DNA from: Leuctra nigra
Lineage: Eukaryota; Arthropoda; Insecta; Plecoptera; Leuctridae
NCBI GenBank assembly: GCA_934045905.1
Contig: OW203769.1
Coordinates: 21,917,705-21,981,704, forward strand
Direction of reading: 5' to 3'
DNA: 64,000 nucleotides
Of this stretch, positions 1 through 12,800 are shown piece by piece. Position 1 is the first letter of the stretch. The number at the start of each line of letters is the position of its first letter. The notes below the pieces were generated by a model. The model was not told where the DNA came from. It saw nothing but the letters and a program-made list of their open reading frames with translations, and made no database searches. The translations under genes were made by a program, and so were the position numbers.

Positions 1-68
1 CGCGGTCGTGGCCTAAGAGGGAACCATGCTTCTCGACTGACGAAGCCACAGAAAACACCTCGACCATT

Positions 69-570
69 GGTGCAAGCGCGAGCGATTTTGTCGCTTGTTG
101 CAGGCAATTTTTTTGGATATGATTGGTCGACGAAATAATTTGAAATTTTATTCATTATAAATGACAAACTTAGGGTTATCTTTTCATACATTTTTAATTT
201 TTTGCTTCGTTAATTATATTACCTAATATTTAGTTATTTTTTGTTGACTTTCTTGTGTCGCTGGGTGCCATATGAATTTTATTGATACATGAGTCAATGT
301 ATTGATCAATACATTGACCCGTGTAAATGTCCTTTATCTAATCATGATTGAAATTTGAGATCAATTGGAGTCTCCAATCGATTCGGAAATTTCATCTTTT
401 TGTACAGTTTTGTTGAATAACCGGCGCCTTATCAACAAGGGATGAATTAAAAATGAAAAAGTGCTACTAATATACAATCAGACTGATCATGTGAACATCC
501 TATCAAAGTTACACCCACTTATGAAACAATGTTTCTCTCTCCATTTGCTAAAACGGCTGAGCGTTTGCAG
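69..570 (-). mobile_element. MITE family 1, copy 1
   Basis: About 500 bp, bounded by GGTGCAAGCGCGAGCG at one end and the reverse complement of a (T)GCAAACGCTCAGCC end at the other. It shares long blocks with copies near 13.1, 28.1, 42.4 and 43.9 kb (CTAATCATGATTAAAATTT, ACATTAGTAGCAC, GATGTTCACATGATCAGTC). It has no coding capacity and is inverted relative to the others. A SINE-like fragment (GTCGTGGCCTAAGAGGGAACC) precedes it at 1-60. Confidence 0.75.
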
Positions 571-1490
571 AAGCCGGGCTTCGGAGTTCAAGTCCCTGAG
601 CCAGCTTGCTCTGTACACTGATTGAGTCTGTTCTCAATGTGATCTGCACAAGCGACTAAACCCTTGTATTGAGTTGAGATGAAAGGAGCCGCAACACATG
701 CGCGCGGGGTTGGTTTATTGCCCGTGTATCTAGGTGTGTCATCCCCTGTCAACACTCGGCGCCAGAGAGATCAGACGGGGCTTATTGTCCCGAGCGTGGG
801 ACTCAGCGAATCTAGCGCGAAATTAAAAGTTTTACTTGCACTTATTTCTAGGTAGTATCTGAGTTGTTGAATGACGGGGGACGTAGTAAAGTCTTTATTA
901 TGTAGCGATTCATGCTATTGTTACAATTTTATACACTTGTCCGGGGGTAGTCCGGGGGGATATTCATTCATAGGTCCTACAGCAGAACACTTTTCTTGTG
1001 AACTTTTCTTGTGATCATTTTATTGTGATCAATGAAATTTTCAATTTTACGTGCTCTAAATTAGCTGCAACGCTGTTGTACAAATAGTTATGTTGAAAAT
1101 GAAAGCGGCAAGATCATGAACGCAGTCTGGTCTGATTTATACCGATGTTTTGAATAAAAACTCAAGATCTATTTTTGATCCAATCATCTAGTAAAATTTT
1201 GTTTTCACTTTTGTAATTGTTTAAAAATCATATAAGCCCGGTTTTTGATTAAAAAAAAAATACCATGGTATTAGTTTAGTTTTGCAACGCAAATAATGAC
1301 TCCCACAAATAATAGACATAATAACTCTTGTAATTTGACATCTTTTTCGCTCATTGCATGATATTGTACATTAAAATGTGCTGAATCATAAAAAAAGTTT
1401 CGTACTTTAGATCTATGAAATACCATCTCTTGCTCCGAGATGTTGATTGTTGAATATTCGTATATATATTTTACATGGCCCAGGGGGGTT
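571..1490. other. Intronic sequence without recognised gene
   Basis: AT-rich. Around 600-830 there is a GC-richer block (GCGCGGGGTTGGTTTATTGC) that looks like a degraded interspersed repeat. I see no exon in either strand. Confidence 0.4.
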
Positions 1491-1491
1491 A

Positions 1492-1612
1492 TTCTAAATT
1501 CTCTTGTCGTCTCGTATCAATTGATACGGCGTCACTGCCATGTTAAATAGATAGCACTCCAGTGTGCAGTGAGCCCGTATCACGTGAAACGAGACGACAA
1601 GGGAATTTAGAA
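1492..1612. mobile_element. Short terminal-inverted-repeat element
   Basis: TTCTAAATTCTCTTGTCGTC... at 1492 is mirrored by ACGAGACGACAAGGGAATTT... ending at 1612. The length is about 121 bp, with arms of about 24 bp. A related half-copy sits at 46890-46930 (ATTCTAAATGTCCTTGTTG). Confidence 0.7.
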
Positions 1613-1755
1613 GTCTTGAAAAAAGCGTTTTGAAACCGTCTGGCGTTTTCATTGATCAAAACGTAAAAAAATTGAAGGCTAAGGTATAGTCGTCAACTTT
1701 TTTACGTTTTGATCAATGAAAACGCCAGACGGTTTCAAAACGCTTTTTTCAAGAC
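1613..1755. repeat. 62-bp-arm inverted repeat (hairpin)
   Basis: The left arm 1613-1674 and right arm 1694-1755 are reverse complements with about one mismatch. Both contain CGTTTTGATCAATGAAAACG-type sequence. The loop is 19 bp. It directly follows the TIR element at 1492-1612. Confidence 0.9.
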
Positions 1756-2104
1756 TTGGCCTCCTGGTCCCGGTTATGGATAATTTGCTACTTTTTGCTA
1801 CTTTATAATTATTATTTTAAATTTGATCAAAACAATTACTGAAATTTAATTTCTTCCTTATGTCGTGCGTCAAAAATTTGCAATGTAGGAAAGACACTAT
1901 GAATAAGAATATATGCTTATTATATTTATTATGAATTTATTCGTAAACACAATTCAAAACTGGACTTTTACTCTGATTAGGAATTACTCTCAGCCCGCTA
2001 TGGGTAAAAATATTCAAAATTCATATACGAACAGAACAGCAGTATAAAGTAATCGAGCTAATGTTGTTGATGAAGTGAAAGAAAGATCATGTTGTTCCGC
2101 GCTT

Positions 2105-3806
2105 GTGACATGATGACAGACATGTGACAGTGACAGACATGTGACAGTGACAGACGTGTGACAGTGAACACGTGACAGTGACAGACGTGTGACAGTGAAC
2201 ACGTGACAGTGACAGACGTGTGACATGATGACAGACATGTGAAATGATAACCGACATGTGACAGTGACAGACGTGTGACAGTGAACACGTGACAGTGAAC
2301 ACGTGACAGTGACAGACATGTGACATGATGACAGACATGTGACAGTGACAGACATGTGACAGTGACAGACGTGTGACAGTGAACACGTGACAGTGACAGA
2401 CATGTGACATGATGACAGACATGTGAAATGATAACCGACATGTGACAGTGACAGACGTGTTACAGTGAACACGTGACAGTGAACACGTGACAGTGACAGA
2501 CATGTGACATGATGACAGACATGTGACAGTGACAGACGTGTCACAGTGACAGACGTGTGACAGTGAACACGTGACAGTGACAGACATGTGACATGATGAC
2601 AGACATGTGAAATGATAACCGACATGTGACAGTGATGACAGTGACAGACGTGTGACAGTGAACACGTGACAGTGACAGACATGTGACATGATGACAGACA
2701 TGTGACAGTGACAGACGTGTGACAGTGAACACGTGACAGTGAACACGTGACAGTGACAGACATGTGACATGATGACAGACATGTGACAGTGACAGACATG
2801 TGACAGTGACAGACGTGACATAGTGAACACGTGACAGTGACAGACGTGTGACATGATGACAGACATGTGAAATGATAACCGACATGTGACAGTGACAGAC
2901 GTGTGACAGTGAACACGTGACAGTGACAGACATGTGACATGATGACAGACATGTGAAATGATAACCGACATGTGACAGTGACAGACGTGTGACAGTGAAC
3001 ACGTGACAGTGAACACGTGACAGTGACAGATATGTGACATGATGACAGACATGTGACAGTGACAGACGTGTGACAGTGAACACGTGACAGTGAACACGTG
3101 ACAGTGACAGACATGTGACATGATGACAGACATGTGACAGTGACAGACATGTGACAGTGACAGAAGTGTGACAGTGAACACGTGACAGTGACAGACATGT
3201 GACATGATGACAGACATGTGAAATGATAACCGACATGTGACAGTGACAGACGTGTGACAGTGAACACGTGACAGTGAACACGTGACAGTGACAGACATGT
3301 GACATGATGACAGACATGTGAAATGATAACCGACATGTGACAGTGACAGACGTGTGACAGTGAACACGTGACAGTGAACACGTGACAGTGACAGACATGT
3401 GACATGATGACAGACTTGTGACAGTGACAGACATGTGACAGTGAACACGTGACAGTGACAGACATGTGACATGATGACAGACATGTGACAGTGACAGACG
3501 TGTGACAGTGAACACGTGACAGTGAACACGTGACAGTGACAGACATGTGACATGATGACAGACATGTGACAGTGACAGACATGTGATAGTGACAGACGTG
3601 TGACAGTGAACACGTGACAGTGACAGACGTGTGACATGATGACAGACATGTGAAATGATAACCGACATGTGACAGTGACAGACGTGTGACAGTGAACACG
3701 TGACAGTTAACACGTGACAGTGACAGACATGTGACATGATGACAGACATGTGACAGTGACAGACATGTGACAGTGACAGACGTGTGACAGTGAACACGTG
3801 ACACTT
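2105..3806. repeat. E-box-rich minisatellite at the donor of the kinase-homology exon
   Basis: About 1.7 kb built from GTGACAGTGACAGACATGTG, ATGATGACAG and GACAGTGAACACGTGACAG blocks in varying order, with higher-order reuse (for example repeated AAATGATAACCGACATGTG). It begins at the splice donor at 3808 of the cyclase exon. CACGTG, ACATGT and ACGTGT recur dozens of times. The His/Cys/Val/Ser-rich open frames it yields on the minus strand are low-complexity artefacts. Confidence 0.95.
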
Positions 3807-3808
3807 AC

Positions 3809-3889
3809 CGTCATGAGCGCCGCCATCGCCTTGTTCCTCAACTCGAATGTGCCGTGGAACATGATCTCCTTCAACTGCACAAGATCGCC
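3809..3889 (-). CDS. Cyclase exon: start of kinase-homology domain
   Basis: This 81-nt, 27-codon exon is in phase 0 at both ends, between TGTTGCAG and ACG|GTAAGT. It encodes GDLVQLKEIMFHGTFELRN and KAMAALMT. In the family this is the lysine-bearing strand and the helix before the conserved LRHENI segment, which should be on the next exon beyond the left window edge. The donor runs straight into a large minisatellite. Confidence 0.85.
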
Positions 3890-6800
3890 CTGCAACATGA
3901 AGCAACACTTTTACTTCTTGAAGCTGGAGTAGCTTCATGGCTTCTGGCATCATGTACCGGAAGCTCATAGCTACAGGTACTTCTCATTCCTGAAAAATGA
4001 GAAAATGTAGTACATAATTACACGAAATTTCTTCCATCTGTGTAGTCATTTTTTCTGCCTGATCAAAAAGCTAATATTAAAATTTAATTTTGTTAAAATT
4101 TTCATACATAAAACGCTATTTTTAACACACAAAAAATCAAGATAAAAACCCCACAGCCTGTAAATTGCAGCTACATCGCATTATGAATTTTCTACGCTCA
4201 AGGAAACAGACAACTTATTAACTTCATTTACCTCAGAAACTAGAAGGACGTTAATTTACATTTGTGAATGATTGATTACCATTAGATTGTTTAATAATTA
4301 ATAAGTTATTGACTACTCCAACGATGATATTTTTATAGAAAGATGATGGTGAAAGATGTGGACGATAAGGGAAGGAGGGAAGGGGAAGGAAATATCAGTC
4401 GTATATTTGTATTTAATATTCAAGTATTTAATAATATTCAATTTGATTTAATATTCAAAGGTCGTATAGAATGAACGACCGCGGAGTCTAAACCGACCTA
4501 TGCTTTGCGTCGCAGGGAATTTGGAATTGATTTAGTTGTAAATTATAACAATTAAAATCTAAAAGATAGGAGAGATTAATTGAACATGTATTTAAAGGAA
4601 ATATCAGTGTTCTGCAAAGGTTCATGGCGACGGATGACAGGAAGACGCCAAGACGATTAAGAATAAGTAATAATGAGTGATGGGACTGGGAAGGAGGTGG
4701 TTGAGGCCTATTAGTGGGAACCTTTCCAGCATTGCCTATCGGTTGAGGAAAACCAGAGAAAATCACAGTCAGAAAGGCTGTCAATGGGAATTGAGCCTGA
4801 AACTTATGGAGTAAACTATACGGTTTTGCATTACCGCATTAAACACATTACAAATGGTGTACTTTACATTCAGGAAAACCTCATTGGTTCAGTTTATCTT
4901 TGCTTCAAGTGGTCTTACACATGAATGGAGCCTGTTACTTAGGCAGGTGGCATCAAATGACGCCGGTCTCATGAGTCGACAGCTATAGAATACCGTTACA
5001 AAACCATATTGTCATCACATGTCAAGGACACATTCTGACCACTGGCTACCCTCTTTTTACACATTTATTCTTGGAAGATGTTTCATCTAGCCGCACTGTC
5101 ATATAACCTCCCCTATGCCCCCCCCCCCCCCCCCCCCCGACGACAGTTGCCACGGATGCGCTACCTGCTTCCGTACTCATTGTTAGGGGCATTTTTTCAA
5201 AAAGCTTTCATACATCCGGCTGTAAAAATTCCTTCCACCACCAATGATAATAAAAAACACTTTTATTTTGTTTACCATCCCTTATTTTTACTAAATTAAT
5301 GTTTGTATTACTTCGATGTGTCACGTGCGTGAAGTAGTGCCGTTAGTGCCGTAGTGCCGTAGTGCCGCTAATTAGTGCTGTAGTGATTCTTACTACTCAA
5401 ACGAGTGCTTGTTTGAACGCTGGTATAAACAGTTTTTTAATATCTTAGTTCAAATGTATTTGTAACTCTTTCTATAAATCACATATTTCTGAAAATTGTA
5501 CCCGTTAAATGTTCATATGTTCTATAATGTGTGAAAGTTGCAGCTCTTTGTCCGTTACAGTTCTGGAGTGACCTCTCAAACAGGGTATTTTTCCTAGCGC
5601 CACCCGGTATTTATCAATAACTCTATTGTTCTGTTGCCACTAAATCTCTAAAACAATAAAATACAATCATTATGTTATTAATATTTATATAAAAACAATA
5701 TTTAGTGCTCAGATGCACATATTTATCAATTTTTTTTTTTAATTCAAAAAACTTTGTGCATCTTTGTTTAGATCCAATGTAGGTATGTGACATATGGATG
5801 CATATTATTACCTATGCTCAAGGTTATTACTGGTTGTAGAGAGAAAATATAAGTAAAATCACAATCTTCACGAATTGATTGTCATAGAAATCAGATGAGT
5901 TCTGTCTACTCGTGCATCGAAATCTCCAACTATACCGGAGAAAAGCAGAAGAGAACTACCCCTCCCCCCCATGTATTGGGGCGTTGATACGTTTTCAATG
6001 TTTCAAACTGTCAAACGTACACAGGAATTCAATAATTGAACCTGACTTTATTTGAGAACAAAGCGAGCGACTCCTTTCGACTCTTTTGGCACGGACCTCT
6101 GTATTTTTTTGTTTCCTTTTTTCACATTGTTGGCGACATACGGACACACTATTTCTCCGATTCAGCTGAAACTTTGCATACTAATGCAAACTACACTAGT
6201 GCACTAACTTTAGTGCACTAACTAATGCACTAACTTCTCAAGTGTTTGTAGACTGAAATTTGAACAAAATCTTCCGAATTGTTTCAATTTTAAACCATTG
6301 TTTGATACTTTAGAATCTTATGGCTGGAAATTCAATTGTACCAATCACATTGAAATTTTGAATGCCTCAAGATCAACATTATATCATATTCATATAATAA
6401 AAATGTTTAGCCAAATCGGTCAAGTTTATCCCCAAATGTATCTCTCTATAGTCTCTTATCGCTCTCATATTAAAAAAAAAACTATGAATAAACGGTTAAG
6501 AACTTATGAGTTTTTGACATGGAAAGCGTGGGATCACATTTTACTTTCAGGTTGTCTTGTGATTTCCAAGATTTTCGGGACAATTTTGATTCAAAGTGTT
6601 GGACATTGGTGCTCGCTTATCAACGCGTTTCATTGAGCGATTTCTATTATTTTAATTTTTTTTTATTATTATTTTTTGGAAATAGTGATAACAGTAATGA
6701 CATATTTTAACTATAAGATATTTCAAATCTAGTTCACAATACGAATCAAAATCAGAGATATTTTTTTCCCCCGACATTTTTGTAATATTTCGCACTTTTA

Positions 6801-9800
6801 ATTTTTATGTTTTGCTACAGACTCCGTCAACTATATCAATCAAGCTAATACCTTTGAATATTTAATTAAATATTCAAAGCTAATACCTATCTGGATTTCT
6901 TTTCAGGAATCACGAGATTAGCTTTTCACCAGAGAAAAATTATTTGTATAGAAAGAAATGTGCATGTAGCTTTATTTAGTTTTATCTTTACCTACTAGTT
7001 TTACCTTGTTGTATTTACTGTAATATGTTTAAATTATCATCATAATTATTATAACTGACGATACCCATACATGTATTATGTACAAGTCTACGGGAAAATA
7101 AAACAAATACAAATACAAATACAAATACAAATGTCTCGACAATGTTCTGCAATGCAAATAACAATTAAGACTAAGATAAAACCGACAATCACAATAAACC
7201 TTCACATCACATCAAATCTTTGAATATCTGAATAAATCGCAATAGTTTTCCAAGCTCCAGCCAGCCATTTGATTGGTTACTTCTGGCAAGCATCTAAAGC
7301 ATTCCATTGGTTCAGCAAGGGGCAGCAGTTTTCGCGAGGAAACCAGAGAGGCCAGAGGGTGGTGAACCTCATTCCTCAGTCGTACTCAGGAGGCAGAAGA
7401 TGCTGGGCGATGCAGAGAGATCAAGAGGACGGAGGATCGACTGGTGAGTGAACACATTTCTGCATTTTCTCTCATTGATGTCGTGTTTCTTTTTTGTAAG
7501 GTCGTGAATTACTCGGTATTAATAACAAGTACGTTTTTTAAATAAAATAATTATCATTAGGTAGGATCTAAGATAAATATTTCAAAAATACTAGAATATA
7601 AAATTTTTGAGTTTTACAGAAAATATTCAAAAAATAAAAGTTTTAGGATTTAGGAAGAAAATATGAAAATAAGGCCATGAAAAACTCGGTATTAACAAAA
7701 GAAAATGAAAATTACGCTGTTTTGCGTAACACGTGTGAATATTTCGATAATAATTGTATATAATTCGCACGGTCTCCGCTTTTTCTCAAAAGTACAGTTT
7801 GTGTTATTAGTACAATTTAATTAATAATGAAATCAATGAAATAATTGGTTTGGTTTGTTAACAAGTTAATGAGAATGGAATTTTTTTTATACAATGAAAG
7901 AAAATAATCTTACTTTTTTAGGTACCCATTTTAGTAAAATCTTGAAATCTGTCTCATAGTTTTTTAAAGATTTGTTTCACGAGTTCTTGTGACAGAACCG
8001 TTTAAACTTTTATTTGATTTCTTTATCAACAAAACTAGCTGCTTTTATCGGGTCATGCATTTCTTCATAATGTGTTTGCAAGTAGAACACAATTCAAACA
8101 AGCGACAGTTGACTTGATTTGATTTTGAGATAAAGATACATTCAGTAAGTTTTATCTCCATTTTATCTGATGGCAGCCAAGTAAAATCAATCCTATTTTT
8201 GTACTCATCTATTAAATATTATTTTGATTTCGACCGAATTGTAAAAAGAATATTTTCTAGCAGAAAGATCTACCTTAACGGGGAAATCTAAAACAATACC
8301 GACGAGCATTTTAAAATTTATAAACAAAAATTAAGCATTTCATATAATTTTTTTCTACATACTTGAAATCATACTGTAATTGTGAGATGAGTCATTGTAA
8401 GAGTCATTGTCATTGTAACTGTATTTGTGACATCAGTCAAATGATAATCGATGAGCGTTAAGCCGCTTTTACATAACACGCGTTTCGCGTTTTGCGTTTT
8501 CGCGTTTTTTCTTTTTTTATAACGCCTAGAAGAGGCCGTCGAAAACACAATGTTGATATAAATTTATTATTATTTTTTGTAACAATGTGGGTGTTATTAG
8601 ATATTATTAGATGGAATTATATGCACAGGTAAGCAATTATTAACATTATAGTCATATTTTATAGTTATTTTAGAGTTTATTTAGTAGTTTACGTATAGTG
8701 ACGTCATTTTCGTCACGCGCGGTACTGAAAAACCTCCCTACAATCGAGATGAAACGCGTGCGGCAAAATTTTCGGTGGTTTTGATGGGTCAATACAAAAA
8801 ACGCGAAACGTAAAACGCGAAACGCGTGTTATGTGAAACCGGCTATATACCTCATTCCATTTCCATAAGTGTGCAACGCAAAGTCGAGAGAATGGACTTC
8901 CGCCCTTCTACCTCTAAGGTAGAGAATAATAAATCAACAGCTTCAATTTCAGGATAATATTCTGTAATTAAAATATCGAACTATGAGAAGTGATAGGAAA
9001 TACATTTTCGAAAATTATTATTTATGACTTAATTTACAACCCGATTGTTAGAACGACGTATTTCAATGAGATTGCGATGTAGAATCTGAGCGTGATGCTC
9101 GGACTGCTCGCTGCATCATCTGGTCCGCAGCATCTTGTGGCTTGCATCTCACACCACTGCTCTAGCCGCGCGGTCTGGCGAGCCTCTCTAGCCACTGCTG
9201 GACAGTGTAATTGACCGTGTAAAGTAGCGGCGAGTGAGGCTCACAGGATCCGCAGCATCTTGTGGCTTGCATCTCACACCACTGCTCTAGCCGCGCGGTC
9301 TGGCGAGCCTCTCTAGCCGCTGCTGGACAGTGTAATTGACCGTGTAAAGTAGCGGCGAGTGAGGCTCGCAAGATCCGCAACTATTGGCTTACAGAGACGA
9401 GACTCGAACCAAAGACATTCGTTCAATTGTATTCATGAATTCATAGTTTGCACGTGATGTCATCTCATTGTTGCCTGCCACCATTTCGATAGCACGCAGA
9501 ATAGCTCTGATTCTCTGCTTTTTTCACGATATTTTATAGTTAATGGACCTGGGAGGCTCTGGAGATATCTTTAGTACGAAGAAGAATCACTCACATTACA
9601 AAAATACATGGATTTACTTCAATAAAGTTATAATCTGACCCGTCAACGTGCCAACAAAATGTCCGTCCACAGATGGAAAATTCAATAATTTTGCATTGCT
9701 GATATAAAACAAAATAAGTTTGCAAGCTATGAATACAGCCGCCATTTTAATAGGAAGTAGTCGAAATATTGTTTTATTTTAGTTTTATGTTGCGGAATAT

Positions 9801-12800
9801 AATTTTAATGTTTTTTCATCACGAAATCAAATTTAAAGATCTATTCGTAAATTTTCTGAAATTTTCGTCGGGTGTCATGCGCGGGGGTATAGGGGAACAG
9901 AATCTACATGAAGAAGCTCCATTCTCCGTTCGACGTCACTGAGAAACCGGTTCATCGAGACGACCAGTTAGCTGACTCCTGGTAACCCAGTAGTCGGAGA
10001 AACATCATACTCTTATGAATCTCGACTAATGGTTTACCAGTGGTCAAGCAATCGCCAGGAGACCAGCACTTCGTACACTCAACAAATCATAAAACGGTAT
10101 TTGACGAAACGGATTGGCTGCTGGTCAGGTTCCTTGACAATCAATCCTTGACATTATCAATAAAATCAGAGCTCAACTACTAGAGTTAGATGACGTGTTA
10201 GCATAGGATAATGCCACCACATTTTTTCAGCCAATCCTATTCTTTCAAATACCGTTTTATGAATTGTTGTGTGTACATTGACATCAGCAAACACCAGGAG
10301 ACCAGCGCCTGGTACATTGACATCGCGGCTTAACTGTGACATTAACCAGTTAGCCGCCGAAGTCCGTGGATCAGTTGCTGGGACATCACATGGAGGACAT
10401 CACATGGAGGACATCACATGGAGGACATCACATGAAGGACATCGCATGGAGGACATCTCATGGAGGACATCACATGGAGGACATCACATGGAGGACATCA
10501 CATGGAGGACATCACATGGAGGACATCTCATGGAGGACAGAAGACAGTCGACCAACGCTTTCGATTAGATTATGCAATTAGATAAGAATGGAAGGTGGGA
10601 AGGAGGTGGTCGTGGCCTATTAGTAGGCTACCTTCCCGGCATTTGCGTCACGACTGAGGGAAAGCACTAACACAGCTGCCAGGAAGTAGGTCTAGGGATT
10701 CGAACTCGGGACCTACGCCGAGACATTACCGCCTGAGCCAACTCGAATCTTAGCAGAATGTTTAGACAAGTACTGAACAAGCTACCGTGGCTCGGACTAT
10801 GACTGGGTCTCCCGAATGAGCCCGATGCGTTGTGCACTACACGGTGTTGTTTCTGCAGTGTTTAGAACAAAATGTACGAATAATCTTACGTGTGTTGATT
10901 ACAAAATTCTACAATTATTTCTTCTCCGATTAGCTGAGTTCTCTACGTCACTTATAGTTCCTGATACGTCCTGGTTTTGCCTGGTATTTGAATCGGTAAA
11001 ATGCGGTTGTATCAGGCATACATGTGACGTCATCAACATTCAAGATCAGTCACAAAATGGCTGCCGGCGATCATCTCAAATGATTCGAAATCGTGTGAAA
11101 CCACGAGCACGACATCCTTCACCGGTCTCGACCCCTAGCTGCCGGACTGATCCCTGATCCGCCGCCGCCATCTTGGAACCAACTCGTCCCTGATCCACTG
11201 CTACGTCCTGGTTTCACCTGATATTTCAACCGGTAAAACTCAGAGCGTGACAGTGGCTTAGTGACGTCATCACAAACCAAGATGGCGGCACAAGATGGCT
11301 GCCGGACTTCAAGATTCACGTACTCGGCTCTGTGAGCGATCCTGACGTTACCTGATCTTGACCTGGTAAGATCAGGCATCGCTCAGAGAGCTGGTGACGT
11401 CATAACAAACCAAGATGGCGGCACAAGATGGCTGCCGTACTTCAAGATTCACGTACTCGGCTCTGTGAGCGATCCTGGCGTTACCTGATCTTGACCTGGT
11501 AATATCAGGCATCGCTCAGAGAGCTTGTGACGTAATAACACGACGAGAACCAGTGCTGGCCACTGATAGACTGGTACCTGCAGAATAAACTGTTCATTTA
11601 AGAAGTTTATTTCTCAGCTTCTGGTTTATCAGCGGCTTGCAATAAACCAGCACGCCGTTCAGCAGACTCGTATACCAGTTTCTGGTTTACTGTTGTCTGA
11701 AGTCGAGCTGTTTACTTGGCAAGTTCGACGCAGACAACGGGAAACCGGAGCAGACCAGTTCACAGGCTCCTGGTACCTGGTAGAGAGCAATCGAACCAGA
11801 CAACGTGAAGCCAGAGCAGACCAGTTCACCGGGCTCCTGGTACCTGGTAGAGGGCGATCGAACCGTGTAAATACCAGGTTAATCACTCGGCTACCAGGTG
11901 TCAAGGGTGCTCAAGATACCAGGTGATGTTTGCGGACTAAAACCAGTTCATCGTTGATGAAGCATCGATCATTGTACTGGTACACTGGTAGTGCTGCACT
12001 CTGCTGTGATATCAACAAGTGGGTACTCTCTACCAGTGCCTCAGTACTTTGATAGCCCAGCGACGAAGATCGACGGAAACAGCCGAGTGTACTCGTAAAC
12101 TCAATGATCGACGAATATAAACTAGGAAAACGCTCGGGTAACGCGTTGATAAGCGAGCCTTCGTATTGGATGCGAAATAGTGTGCAATTTGTTCCGCTTC
12201 AGTCGTTGATCTAATGAATTCGTCAAAGAAGCCGTGAATAAAAAAACTTTGATAGGTTAATTTTGACATTGAAACTTTACTAATTATGATTCTTCATATC
12301 ACAAGTTTTGTGAAAAAATAAGCCTGATCCGTTAATTCGTTTGGCAGGAGAAGCTAGATGCACCGACAGACAAAAAACTGAGGTTCCAGCCATAAGTTTC
12401 AAGTGGAGACGTGAAAAGTACCCGCTCCGCTCGCTTGATAATATTGGAGTATAGATGAAATATGTTTGGAGTACAAAGTGTCCGATAACCAATTCGAAAC
12501 AGATGATAAATCGAGTCTTCACTATGAACATGATAAAGAGTATTGGCCCCACTCACATTGTACCGCGCCTTGGGGTCCACCATGAGATTGCGCTGCAGTG
12601 ACGTCATACTGCCGGCGTGCTTCAAGGTGGCCTGATGGGACCTCAGCGACTTGAGCGAGCCCATGGAGCCCTTGAGGAGGTCGGGTTTGTCCACTTCCGG
12701 GCCACCGAACTCCTGGAGTTGCTGCAGCCAGCAACACAGCATGGCCTCCATGCCCTCGTCCACCTGTAGGAGGTGCAACAAGTTCATCAGAGATTTGCAA

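Larger units (their letters stand above)
3890..12556. other. Cyclase intron (8.7 kb)
   Basis: AT-rich, with no convincing exon on either strand. It holds SINE-like copies, a LINE tail, a foldback MITE, tandem duplications and simple repeats listed separately. Short open frames up to about 110 codons look random. Confidence 0.6.

Noticed and set aside
2014..3968. Long minus-strand frames (up to 596 codons) rich in His, Cys, Val, Ser, Leu
   Set aside because: They are translations of the GTGACAGTGACAGACATGTG minisatellite. Only 81 nt at 3809-3889 belong to a real exon, in a different context.
7269..7451. 60-codon plus frame followed by a donor-like CTG|GTGAGTG
   Set aside because: No acceptor, partner exon or domain, and it sits in a cyclase intron. 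Too weak to call a nested exon.
10269..10581. Plus frames with HMEDITWRTSHGGH repeats
   Set aside because: They come from the 14-bp minisatellite, and the same repeat unit is read in every frame.
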